Positions 17,183 to 24,717 of a DNA stretch of 64,000 bases are shown in pieces. A program made the position numbers and the translations under genes. The stretch is from a virus, in IMG/VR virus record IMGVR_UViG_3300005095_000179, positions 410 through 64,409 of that record; one strand, 5' to 3'. The notes under the pieces were generated by a model. It ran no database searches, had not been told where the DNA came from, and saw only the letters and a program-made list of their open reading frames with translations. How positions within the stretch are numbered: the stretch's first letter is position 1; every line of letters starts with the position of its first letter.

Positions 17183-18037
17183 TTAAGTTAAAAGCGTATC
17201 GCCATTTTCATTTATTAAAAGTTCTTTGTCGTCACCAACCATCAACGGTAAGTGAGGTATGAACTCGTCTTCGTGTGACCATCTTATATTATTCTCATCT
17301 AAGCAGTGATACGAAATGACTAAGTTAGTGAACTTATCTTCCAATTGAACTTCTTCACCGAAACTTAATCCGTACCAATAACTTCCGAATTTTATAGAGT
17401 GAGTGGTGTTTTTATTCTTATTACTAAAAGTTATAGTTCCATTATAACCTTTTCTTATATTCAAAGGTCTCTTTAAAGAAACCTCAACACCATTCTCATT
17501 ATCGCATTCTATCGTGAAATTTCTTTCTCTTTCAAGGTCTAGTTCGATATCAGAAAACTCAAGAGTAACAACTTTAGAGTTAGATTCTTCTACACCATGA
17601 GTATATTCTACAGTAGAGATATTTTTTCCATCTGATACTTTAAGAAGCTCTCTTGTTTGTTCAGGAGTTCTAATTTGTCCGTCTTTATAGACTTCAAATG
17701 CATTTTTTCTTTCAGAGTCTGATATTCCAATACCAATCTCTTTAATTGTATCGTTACTTTCACCTTTATTGAACACACCACTAGCGTTAGAAGCAAAGTT
17801 TTTTGCAACTGTCCCGTAACCTTCAGCGTGAGAAGCTTCTCCAGTGGCTATACAGTATTCTCCCTCAGCGTGAGAAGCTTGTCCAATTGATCCAGTATTT
17901 ATTCCTTCAGCGTGAGAAGAACGTCCTTGAGCTTGAGTTAGTTCTCCCTCTGAGTGAGAAAAATCACCCAAAGCAAGGGTGTCTTTACCTTCTCTATGGG
18001 AAGCCTTCCCTAATGCTCCTGGGATTAAATCACTCAT
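17183..18037 (-). CDS. Tail fibre with YadA-like head repeats
   Basis: 284 residues. Residues about 10-90 carry 12-16-residue repeats of the type SHSEG, SHAEG, SHAEGYGT and ASHAEG, as in the YadA/Hep_Hag trimeric adhesin head, followed by a short neck-like EIGIGISDSERKNAFEVYKD and a beta C-terminal domain. A trimeric beta-roll fibre is likely. The upstream gene (18048-18663) is frame-broken. Confidence 0.75.
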   Translation of the reverse strand: MSDLIPGALGKASHREGKDTLALGDFSHSEGELTQAQGRSSHAEGINTGSIGQASHAEGEYCIATGEASHAEGYGTVAKNFASNASGVFNKGESNDTIKEIGIGISDSERKNAFEVYKDGQIRTPEQTRELLKVSDGKNISTVEYTHGVEESNSKVVTLEFSDIELDLERERNFTIECDNENGVEVSLKRPLNIRKGYNGTITFSNKNKNTTHSIKFGSYWYGLSFGEEVQLEDKFTNLVISYHCLDENNIRWSHEDEFIPHLPLMVGDDKELLINENGDTLLT

Positions 18038-18047
18038 CTAAATCTCC

Positions 18048-18216
18048 TTAGTACCCAGATCCACTACCTGAACCAGACCCGCCACCTGAACCAGATCCAC
18101 TACCTGAGTCGTCATATCCGTCATCAGTTCCTGAACCACTATCGTCAGTTCCTGAACCACTATCGTCAGTTCCTGAACCACTATCGTCAGTTCCTGAACC
18201 ACTATCGTCAGTTCCT
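18048..18216 (-). pseudogene. Out-of-frame GSGTDDS/GSG tail of the 18663 gene
   Basis: Read in its own frame this segment encodes GTDDSGSGTDDSGSG repeats and ends in GSGSGGGSGSGSGSGY. It is the natural C-terminal continuation of the gene starting at 18663 but lies in another frame after an 8-bp loss at 18216/18217. The longer open frame extending to 18302 reads repeats in the wrong frame (TIVVQELT) and is not a separate gene. Confidence 0.7.
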
Positions 18217-18290
18217 ATCGTCAGTTCCTGAACCACTATCGTCATATCCGTCATCAGTTCCTGAACCACTATCGTCAGTTCCGCCTTCTG
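18105..18290 (-). repeat. 21-bp repeats encoding GTDDSGS, with an 8-bp deletion
   Basis: Units of GAACCACTATCGTCAGTTCC plus one base encode GTDDSGS. At 18211-18224 one unit lacks gaaccact, leaving cagttcctatcgtcag, which changes the frame. Variant units encode GTDDGYDDSGS. The tract is Asp/Gly/Ser-rich and probably a flexible or ion-binding linker. Confidence 0.85.
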
Positions 18291-18663
18291 TTGTACCATC
18301 ACTGTAAGATATAGGACTTTCCCAAACTAAATAATTCCCAGATGGTAAAGATACTCCGTTCTCATTAGAAGGATCGTACCCTTTGATTATTAGTTGAGCA
18401 ACTATTGTTCCAGAAGTTTCGTTCTTAAAGTAAAGTTTATCTACAGAGTTTAGTAAAAGAGAATTACCATTCCAAAGGAATAATGAAGTTTGCACACCTT
18501 GTCCGATTGCTTCTGTGTAAAATTCAGAATTTGGTTCAATGGTAATATCACTTGTGTATAAATAACTATAATTCTCATTCAGAGTGATAGTTGCTTGTTG
18601 GTTCTTACTTACTAATTTAATAGATGGATATCCATCTAAATTTGTCGGTTTAGTTATAGCCAT
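18208..18663 (-). CDS. Small tail protein, frame-truncated in a GTDDSGS tract
   Basis: 151 residues as sequenced. The N-terminal 125 residues form a beta domain (YPSIKLVSKNQQATITLNEN, FYTEAIGQGVQTSLFLWNGN) of unknown family. The C-terminus enters GTDDSGSGTDDGYDDSGSG repeats and stops at GTDDRN because 8 bases of a 21-bp repeat are missing. Restoring them would add about 50 residues ending in GSGSGY. The start has a clear AAGGAG. It lies between the YadA-like fibre and a repeat adhesin. Confidence 0.65.
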   Translation of the reverse strand: MAITKPTNLDGYPSIKLVSKNQQATITLNENYSYLYTSDITIEPNSEFYTEAIGQGVQTSLFLWNGNSLLLNSVDKLYFKNETSGTIVAQLIIKGYDPSNENGVSLPSGNYLVWESPISYSDGTTEGGTDDSGSGTDDGYDDSGSGTDDRN

Positions 18664-18681
18664 AAAATCTCCTTATTTTAG

Positions 18682-18689
18682 TATTTAAT
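18682..18689 (-). promoter_or_regulatory. Candidate late promoter ATTAAATA
   Basis: Minus-strand ATTAAATA, about 20 bp before the ATG at 18663 and right after the stop of the adhesin fragment at 18693. The spacing is short for a promoter plus leader, so its use is uncertain. Confidence 0.4.
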
Positions 18690-18692
18690 AAT

Positions 18693-19175
18693 TTATTCAT
18701 CACAACAATCATCACAAGCATAATCCGTATCAGCTCCACTAGGGATATTCAAGTAATTTAATGGACACTCAGGTAGTTTATGATTATGACAATCATACCA
18801 AGCCCAACCAAAGTCAGTCCCTGAACTAACATCGAGCTGAGGGAATGAGGTTAATGATGAACAATTATACCAAGCATTACCAAAGTCATTCCCTGAACTA
18901 GCATCGAGCTGAGGGAATGAGGTTAATGATGTACAATAACCCCAAGCCCAACTAAAGTCAGTCCCTGAACTAACATCAAGTTGAGGGAATGAAGTTAACG
19001 AGGAACAATATCCCCAAGCACTACTAAAGTTAGTTATCTTACTTTCATCTTCAGCACTCACAACAAATTCTGTCATATTTTTACATGAAGAAAACAAGTA
19101 ATAATAACTCGTTCTATTCCCGTATCTTATAATCTCACCTTTAGTAACTTTATCTCGATTACTTGTTGGATACAC
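18693..19175 (-). CDS. Repeat adhesin, out-of-frame C-terminal part
   Basis: Encodes YPTSNRDKVTKGEIIRYGNR, about four 24-residue repeats (SSLTSFPQLDVSSGTDF) and the Cys-rich end YACDDCCDE. It is the C-terminal part of the adhesin starting at 19918. The frames are separated by a 2-bp duplication (TGTG at 19199-19202). The nominal start is a GTG without a ribosome binding site inside a module that is internal in the intact paralogue (1331-2446). I therefore read it as a displaced fragment, expressed only if the frame is restored. Confidence 0.7.
   Translation of the reverse strand: MYPTSNRDKVTKGEIIRYGNRTSYYYLFSSCKNMTEFVVSAEDESKITNFSSAWGYCSSLTSFPQLDVSSGTDFSWAWGYCTSLTSFPQLDASSGNDFGNAWYNCSSLTSFPQLDVSSGTDFGWAWYDCHNHKLPECPLNYLNIPSGADTDYACDDCCDE
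18808..19035 (-). repeat. 72-bp repeat array of the second adhesin locus
   Basis: Landmark gtcagt/gtcatt/gttagt at 18813, 18885, 18957 and 19029, exactly 72 bp apart. Same unit as at 1-432 and 1440-1595. Confidence 0.85.
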
Positions 19176-19195
19176 GGTATCATTCGTAATAACGT

Positions 19196-19918
19196 CTATG
19201 TGTAACCGTTAGTTACTGGTCTAGTAATACCATCACTCCAACCAAGTTCTTCAGTTGTATAGTATCTTACGATTCCTTCACACTTAGATAACCTAAGTGT
19301 TCCGTTATCATTCCACAATGCGCCTTCGACACAAGGAGGATAAGAAGGTAATTTCAATAAAACTCCACTTTCTAGATAACTTTGAGTCGCAACATCCTGG
19401 TCTTCCTGAGGAGTATAATCAACTTCAAATTCCGTACTACCGTCAAGTTTAAAGTATTTATCAACTCCTGCTTCTTCTACACAGTCATCCAAATATTCTT
19501 TAGTAGCTACATCTAAATCATCCTGAGGATAATACCCATCAACCATCGAGTACGAATATTTCCCAATATAAGGGAACTTATCACTTGAGTGGAAATTAGG
19601 TTCTAAATTATCTTCCAACCATTGTTCATCAGAGACTCCCCACTTAATCTCTCTCCAAGAACCATTTTCTTTTTTGAATTCTCTTTCACCAAAAACAAAA
19701 ACGTCTCCGTCAGTTCCTATGTCATCAGTGGGTTCATCATCTCCGAAATGTACATAGTTACTTACTCTCCAAGAATCCCACTCCTGCCAATGAATTTCCC
19801 CATTAACAAGAAATCCGATTTCTTTTGTATCAGTAGCGAACACTAATTCATTTTCTTTCAGGACATTATAAGTGAAAGAAAGTTTTTCACCACTTCTAAG
19901 AATAATTCCAGTTTCCAT
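19196..19918 (-). CDS. Repeat adhesin, N-terminal part (frame-broken)
   Basis: 240 residues. The N-terminus (LKENELVFATDTKEIGFLVN, about residues 20-39) resembles the Mtd-type receptor-binding start. Two tail-fibre repeats follow (PQDDLDVATKEYLDD, PQEDQDVATQSYLES), then LWNDNGTLRLS and GIVRYYTTEELGWSDG. Translation stops at NGYT where the paralogue continues GYIDVITND: an extra TG turns TACATAG into TACACATAG, giving TAG. The repeat domain therefore lies out of frame downstream. As sequenced this would be a fibre shaft without its putative tip. Confidence 0.72.
   Translation of the reverse strand: METGIILRSGEKLSFTYNVLKENELVFATDTKEIGFLVNGEIHWQEWDSWRVSNYVHFGDDEPTDDIGTDGDVFVFGEREFKKENGSWREIKWGVSDEQWLEDNLEPNFHSSDKFPYIGKYSYSMVDGYYPQDDLDVATKEYLDDCVEEAGVDKYFKLDGSTEFEVDYTPQEDQDVATQSYLESGVLLKLPSYPPCVEGALWNDNGTLRLSKCEGIVRYYTTEELGWSDGITRPVTNGYT
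19199..19202 (-). repeat. 2-bp duplication breaking the second adhesin
   Basis: Plus strand ctatgtgtaacc here versus ctatgtaacc in the intact paralogue at about 1755. The doubled TG shifts the frame at GYID. Confidence 0.85.
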
Positions 19919-19928
19919 CTAATTTCCT

Positions 19929-20189
19929 TTATTCATCACAACAATTATCACAAGCGTTACTTGTGTCAGCACCATCAGGAATATTCAAGTAATTCAATGG
20001 ACACTCTGGGAGCTTATGACAATATCCCCAAGCACTACTAAAGTTAGTTATCTTACTTTCATCTTCAGCACTTACTACAAATTCTGTCATATTAGTACAA
20101 TAATAGAACAAGTAATTATAACTTGTTCTATTCCCGTATCTTATAATCTCACCTTTAGTAACTTTATCTCGATTACTTGTTGGATACAC
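19929..20189 (-). CDS. Repeat adhesin, out-of-frame C-terminal part with one repeat
   Basis: 86 residues: YPTSNRDKVTKGEIIRYGNR, a single repeat region (ESKITNFSSAWGYCHKLPEC) and the Cys-rich end NACDNCCDE. It belongs to the gene starting at 20901 but is out of frame because of a 7-bp duplication at 20209-20222. Compared with the paralogues, the 24-residue repeats have contracted to one. The nominal GTG start lies inside the shared module and has no ribosome binding site. Confidence 0.68.
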   Translation of the reverse strand: MYPTSNRDKVTKGEIIRYGNRTSYNYLFYYCTNMTEFVVSAEDESKITNFSSAWGYCHKLPECPLNYLNIPDGADTSNACDNCCDE

Positions 20190-20193
20190 GGTA

Positions 20194-20901
20194 TCATTCG
20201 TAATAACGTCTATGTTCTATGTAACCGTTAGTTACTGGTCTAGTAATACCATCACTCCAACCAAGTTCTTCAGTTGTATAGTATCTTACGATTCCTTCTT
20301 GTACTCCGTAATACACCAATGATCCTTCTGGAACTCCATAGTAAACTATTGATCCTTCTGGAACTCCATAGTAAACTATTGACCCTTCTGGAACACCGTA
20401 ATACATAATAGAGTCTTCTGGAATTTCATCTGTTGGTCTATCTTCACCAATTGGTCCAGTTATCAACGCTACATAAGTAGAAGTTGTGTATCCCTCACAA
20501 TAAGAAAATTCACCAATAGCGTGTGAATTAAACCCAACAGCGAAAGAATTATCCCCAGTCGCTCCTTGGTTAGTAAACCCACCATTCGTCATTGAGAAAT
20601 CTACTGCTCTTTCACCTATATTCCCGTAATAATTAGGATTTTGACCATAAATTCTCCATCCAGTCTTTCCGTTCTCTTCTATCCTTTCGAGTTCACTTTG
20701 TTTACCCAAGTAATCCCAGTGATCTTCCATATCGAAGAATTGTTCAATAGTAGTAGAGCTTGTCACATAAGAATTTTTCAACTTAGTGACTATTTTAGTC
20801 TCACCGTCGAAATCAATAACTACTATCGCACCATGGATAGGAACTTCATCTACTTGTGTAGAGAACTTATCATTAAAAACAAATATTGGTGTAGATTTCA
20901 T
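20194..20901 (-). CDS. Mosaic adhesin with YadA-like and VYYGVPEGS repeats (frame-broken)
   Basis: 235 residues. The N-terminus (VPIHGAIVVIDFDGETKIVT, about residues 19-38) is of unknown family. Then come a short YadA-like stretch (GDNSFAVGFNSHAIGEFSYC), four to five decapeptides of the type GSIVYYGVPE encoded by 30-bp tandem repeats, and the shared linker GIVRYYTTEELGWSDG. Translation ends in NGYIEHRRYYE after a 7-bp tandem duplication shifts the frame. It looks like a recombinant between a YadA-type fibre and the BspA-type adhesin family joined at the linker. Confidence 0.7.
   Translation of the reverse strand: MKSTPIFVFNDKFSTQVDEVPIHGAIVVIDFDGETKIVTKLKNSYVTSSTTIEQFFDMEDHWDYLGKQSELERIEENGKTGWRIYGQNPNYYGNIGERAVDFSMTNGGFTNQGATGDNSFAVGFNSHAIGEFSYCEGYTTSTYVALITGPIGEDRPTDEIPEDSIMYYGVPEGSIVYYGVPEGSIVYYGVPEGSLVYYGVQEGIVRYYTTEELGWSDGITRPVTNGYIEHRRYYE
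20209..20222 (-). repeat. 7-bp tandem duplication breaking the third adhesin
   Basis: TCTATGT occurs at 20209-20215 and 20216-20222. The intact paralogue has one copy. The lesion is at the same codons (GYID) as the 2-bp duplication at 19199-19202. Confidence 0.88.
20291..20410 (-). repeat. 30-bp minisatellite encoding GSIVYYGVPE
   Basis: Unit boundaries (gat/gac/gag before cttctg) at 20321, 20351, 20381 and 20411, exactly 30 bp apart, with a divergent unit at 20291. In frame, so copy-number change would lengthen or shorten the protein by 10 residues without breaking it. Confidence 0.85.
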
Positions 20902-20903
20902 TG

Positions 20904-22505
20904 CTATCCTCTTGTATAATATACTCTATTTAATTGAAGGCTGATCCAATCACCCTCATTCAGAGTGATGTTGTCTAAGAACTTAATAGCTTTCTTATTA
21001 AGCGTAACTATTTCTTCGTACTTAGTTTTCCTTACTAGAATCCCGCCTATGTACACACCAGAAATATTTGCTCTGACATCATCCCAAGGAATGTCACTAA
21101 TATAAATCCTAGTTGTGGGATTAACTACATCTAAGTCCAAGAACCAATTCTCTAAAGTTAGTCTATCCGTAACAAATTCAGAAGTTGCTAAAGAGTCCTT
21201 ATTATCATATACTTCAGTGGTACTTAGTTCAGGTGCTCTAACGATTCCACTCAGGTCAACTTCCAATCCATTTCTTCTATTATAAGAATTATCTCCTATT
21301 CCGACCTCTAGTACAACGCCAGATTTACCTATGTTGTATTGCCCTAAAGCGGTACTATTATCAGAAACAGAAAGAGTACCAAGACCAACAGCCATAGAGT
21401 TAGTACCACTAGCTATTGTTCCAGCACCTTGTGAATGAGAGTTATCTCCAGTGGCTTGAGTCCCGTATCCTTCTGCGTGAGAGGTTACGCCAGAGGCAAC
21501 ATTATCTTTACCTTCAGAGTGAGAATATGAGCCACTAGACTCATTATTATATCCTTCAGCGTGAGAAGCTAATCCAGTCGCATGTGTTCCTATACCTGAA
21601 GCTTCAGAAGCTTCCCCACTTGAAACTGTATCCTTCCCTGATGCTGAACTTGATTCCCCGTTTGCTAAAGTTCTAAACCCGAATGAAGTGCTATAATTAG
21701 AAGTCGCTTTTGTATAGCTACCAAAAGCAGTACTCCCTTCTCCACTTGCTTCATTACTAATCCCTAGTGTGTTAGAGAAATCTCCGCTTGATAAGTTATA
21801 AAACCCAGTGCTAAAAGAATTAATGCCACTTGACTCACTATGTGAACCGAATGAAACAGAAAAATCTCCGCTTGAGATACTACCTTCTCCAAATGCGAAT
21901 GAGTTATCTCCACTTGCTACAGACCCCTTTCCTTCAGCGTGTGAATTTTTACCTACAGAAAGACCACCGCCTATTGCTAGTGAATTCTCTCCTTCTGAGA
22001 TACTACCTTCTCCGAAAGAGAAAGAATTCTTCCCTGATGCTTTAGAACTTGTCCCGCCAGCAAAAGAAGCTTCACCAGAAGCAATAGAGCTATTACCAAT
22101 TGCTTCTGAATATTCTCCTGAAGCTAAGGTCTTATACCCAAATGCTTGAGAATAGTTCCCCTCTGCTGAAGCCCAAAAACCACAAGATAAAGTATTGGAA
22201 CCTTCTGAACTCGTGTCTAAACCAAATGAAACAGAATAATCACCAGAAGCTCCTCCACCGAACCTATTAAGTGAAGTACCGAAATCTAGTGAATTCTTAC
22301 CGACTTTAGCTTTACCAAAGTTCTTATTGTAATCCCTAATTTCAATCCCTTCATCTTTCTCTAGGAACTGGGCCAAATACCTTAATTCATTATAATACAG
22401 TAAAGCGTGTTTTGCGTACTCTTCTACAGTAACTATTTCCCTTGTACTTGGTGGTAAATCGGTTAAGTTCTGAAGAGTGTCTCTTCTATAAATTTTTATT
22501 GCCAT
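20904..22505 (-). CDS. Long YadA-like tail fibre
   Basis: 533 residues. After an N-terminal attachment region (about 1-75), residues about 80-385 are tandem 14-residue YadA/Hep_Hag-type head repeats (SYSEA, SFAGG, SFSFGEGS, SHAEGKGS, SHAEGYGT). They would form a long left-handed beta-roll trimer. The C-terminal part (about 400-533) holds a neck-like segment and a beta domain (ISGVYIGGILVRKTKYEEIV). The repeat tract is much longer than in the 284-residue fibre at 17183. The start lies behind AAGGTGAG. Confidence 0.8.
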   Translation of the reverse strand: MAIKIYRRDTLQNLTDLPPSTREIVTVEEYAKHALLYYNELRYLAQFLEKDEGIEIRDYNKNFGKAKVGKNSLDFGTSLNRFGGGASGDYSVSFGLDTSSEGSNTLSCGFWASAEGNYSQAFGYKTLASGEYSEAIGNSSIASGEASFAGGTSSKASGKNSFSFGEGSISEGENSLAIGGGLSVGKNSHAEGKGSVASGDNSFAFGEGSISSGDFSVSFGSHSESSGINSFSTGFYNLSSGDFSNTLGISNEASGEGSTAFGSYTKATSNYSTSFGFRTLANGESSSASGKDTVSSGEASEASGIGTHATGLASHAEGYNNESSGSYSHSEGKDNVASGVTSHAEGYGTQATGDNSHSQGAGTIASGTNSMAVGLGTLSVSDNSTALGQYNIGKSGVVLEVGIGDNSYNRRNGLEVDLSGIVRAPELSTTEVYDNKDSLATSEFVTDRLTLENWFLDLDVVNPTTRIYISDIPWDDVRANISGVYIGGILVRKTKYEEIVTLNKKAIKFLDNITLNEGDWISLQLNRVYYTRG

Positions 22506-22535
22506 AAGCTCACCTTATCTAACTTTTTAACGAAA

Positions 22536-23693
22536 TCAACATTCTGGTTCAATGTTTCCGTCAGCTAACATCTCGTTACCGTTAATGTAATAGATATTCC
22601 CATCATATGCTTCCCAAGCAACACAAGTTCCTAATAGATAGATAGCATAAAGTTTATCTTCCATAGACATTTGTTGGTCATTTACTGCTGCGAAGTACGC
22701 TCTATAAGTTTCTTTTATATATCTCATTTCTTCAGTAGGGATAGATAATAACCTATTAATATCTAAGAAGTAATTGAAATTGTTCCCGTCCCAAATCAAT
22801 GATTTTATATCAAAAGGGAATTGAATATCAGTCCTTAGTGTTTTAGAGTTGTCATCTTCTTCAATCGTACTAAGTTCTAATATAGCTAAGAGTCTTTCAA
22901 ATCTCATATACCACTGGTTGATTTCATCTTCATTATGTGCTGGTAAACCACCTTCTGGATTAAACATATCTAAATCCATAAGAGTTTGGACTCTTTTTCT
23001 ATTTAAAATTAAAGTTCCAACCAAAGTGTCGTGGATGTACAAATCAGCATGTGTGTCGTGTGAAAAATATTGTAATTGATTATTGCCGCCTAAAGTACCA
23101 GCCATATGAGGATTGTTCTCATCCCAACTTGGATTACCCTCTGCGTCTCTTACGAGTTGTTTCGTTCTATACTTGAAATCTACTCCAGGAAAGAATTGTG
23201 TATTAAACAAGAACTTAGAGTAATGAACACAATTCCCTTCTGAGTTCACCCAAATAGCGTACTTATATTCTTGATCTCTGATGACTTCTGTCATAATAGC
23301 ACTCAACTTAAATGCTTCTCCAGAGTCAATGTTCAACCAAGCATCGCCTATTTGCCATCCAACTAAATCTTCTTGTGTTGGATTTCTATGTCTGATTTTA
23401 GGTAGTCTTTGAATTTGGTCTATCTTATTCCATACATTTGCCTCAGCATCATATCTATAAATAGAACCGTCTTTAGTATAAAGAGCAACCTCATCATCTT
23501 CTCCAACAGTATTATTCATTTCTGTTTCGGTGATGAAGTATCTATCAATCCTTAACCCGTAAAGGAAATCAATCGTACCAGAGAATTCTGCGTCAAGCGT
23601 TTTGAAGAATTCTATCAGTAAATCATAACTTACATCAAAGTTGTCTTCCTTAGAAGGGAAGACCCACTTTCTAAATTTACTAGCAAAGCTCAT
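22536..23693 (-). CDS. Tail fibre-associated structural protein
   Basis: 385 residues. The N-terminus FRKWVFPSKEDNFDVSYDLL has the same layout as that of the next fibre (YRNYVFPLKDEDLESSNNLL), suggesting a shared baseplate attachment domain. The middle contains WQIGDAWLNIDSGEAFKL and a mixed alpha/beta region; the C-terminus is acidic. No family recognised. It lies between DUF4815 proteins and YadA-like fibres. Confidence 0.6.
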   Translation of the reverse strand: MSFASKFRKWVFPSKEDNFDVSYDLLIEFFKTLDAEFSGTIDFLYGLRIDRYFITETEMNNTVGEDDEVALYTKDGSIYRYDAEANVWNKIDQIQRLPKIRHRNPTQEDLVGWQIGDAWLNIDSGEAFKLSAIMTEVIRDQEYKYAIWVNSEGNCVHYSKFLFNTQFFPGVDFKYRTKQLVRDAEGNPSWDENNPHMAGTLGGNNQLQYFSHDTHADLYIHDTLVGTLILNRKRVQTLMDLDMFNPEGGLPAHNEDEINQWYMRFERLLAILELSTIEEDDNSKTLRTDIQFPFDIKSLIWDGNNFNYFLDINRLLSIPTEEMRYIKETYRAYFAAVNDQQMSMEDKLYAIYLLGTCVAWEAYDGNIYYINGNEMLADGNIEPEC

Positions 23694-23702
23694 CTCAATT
23701 CC

Positions 23703-24707
23703 TTACGCAAAGTCTAATTCAAATGTACAAAGGATATCTGTTCCAAATACTACAAAATCAATTTTATCCACCGCATCTGCTGCCGTAGATAACGTCGGAG
23801 CTGTTCCACCAGGAAACTTAAACTCAGAGCCAAATGAAGCCACTCTACTTCCCGTAGAGTCCTGTTTAATAATCAAAGAACCCCTTAACCCATCTACAAG
23901 GTTAGAACCAGTAAAATTAGCGTCTGAAGTAAGAACCACATTAAAGACCTCTGATGTAGAAAGGTCTAAATTAATATCTGTCCCTGAAGTTAGAGCAGAA
24001 TTAGAGTTGATACTAACTTTGTCAGTGATACCGAACCCAGACAATGTTGTTGGAAGACTTGAGAAATTATCCCAATCTAAGTAATAAGCTCCGTCTTCTC
24101 CGTCTAATAAATCAGCGTCTAGTCCACTCCCACTCCCGTCTTCGTTCTTCACTTTATTCAAGACATCTTCATCTGTATAAGAAGAAAGTGGAACATAGTC
24201 ACTCATATCTCCAGAAACAGCGTCAATTTCGTTCTTGATTTTAGTAGAAGACCAAATAATGTTTGTTCCTAACCCGTTGTCATCTCTTTCAGACCAATGG
24301 ATGTAATCCCCTTCAGTGAAATCTGTTAAGTCAGATTTCGTTATATTAGCACCAGAAGTTACTCTCCCTTTAGAGTCAACGGTTACTTTAGTCCAAACCC
24401 CTGGATTAGACATCACTTCTGTCAATAAAAGTTTAGTCTTCTCATTAGGATCAGTATTAACGTCACCGTTAGAGTATGTACCATATATGTCTAAGTTATT
24501 ATCGTACTCAGTAATAGCATCAGAAACCTTTTGGTCTACTTCATCAGAAGTGTAAACTTCTTCAGCGTTAGCCTTTTCTGTAAAAAGTTGATTGATGTCT
24601 CTGTCAATTGCTTCTGTGGTAATTCTCAAAAGATTATTCGAAGACTCAAGGTCTTCGTCTTTTAGAGGGAACACATAGTTCCTATATTGTGTGTTTATAG
24701 TTGACAT
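23703..24707 (-). CDS. Tail fibre protein
   Basis: 334 residues. It contains classic fibre motifs: a predicted helical start, VTVDSKGRVTSGANIT (about residues 107-122), WSSTKIKNEID, DADLLDGEDGAYYLDWDNF and LSGFGITDK. These occur in shafts of many tail fibres, including T4-like long fibres. The end is a small beta domain. It shares its N-terminal VFP motif with the 22536 protein. Confidence 0.78.
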   Translation of the reverse strand: MSTINTQYRNYVFPLKDEDLESSNNLLRITTEAIDRDINQLFTEKANAEEVYTSDEVDQKVSDAITEYDNNLDIYGTYSNGDVNTDPNEKTKLLLTEVMSNPGVWTKVTVDSKGRVTSGANITKSDLTDFTEGDYIHWSERDDNGLGTNIIWSSTKIKNEIDAVSGDMSDYVPLSSYTDEDVLNKVKNEDGSGSGLDADLLDGEDGAYYLDWDNFSSLPTTLSGFGITDKVSINSNSALTSGTDINLDLSTSEVFNVVLTSDANFTGSNLVDGLRGSLIIKQDSTGSRVASFGSEFKFPGGTAPTLSTAADAVDKIDFVVFGTDILCTFELDFA

Positions 24708-24717
24708 TTATCCTCTC

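Noticed and set aside
18048-18302. 84-codon frame as an independent gene
   Set aside because: Its first third reads the 21-bp repeats in the wrong frame; only the part after the 8-bp loss is the true continuation of the 18663 gene.
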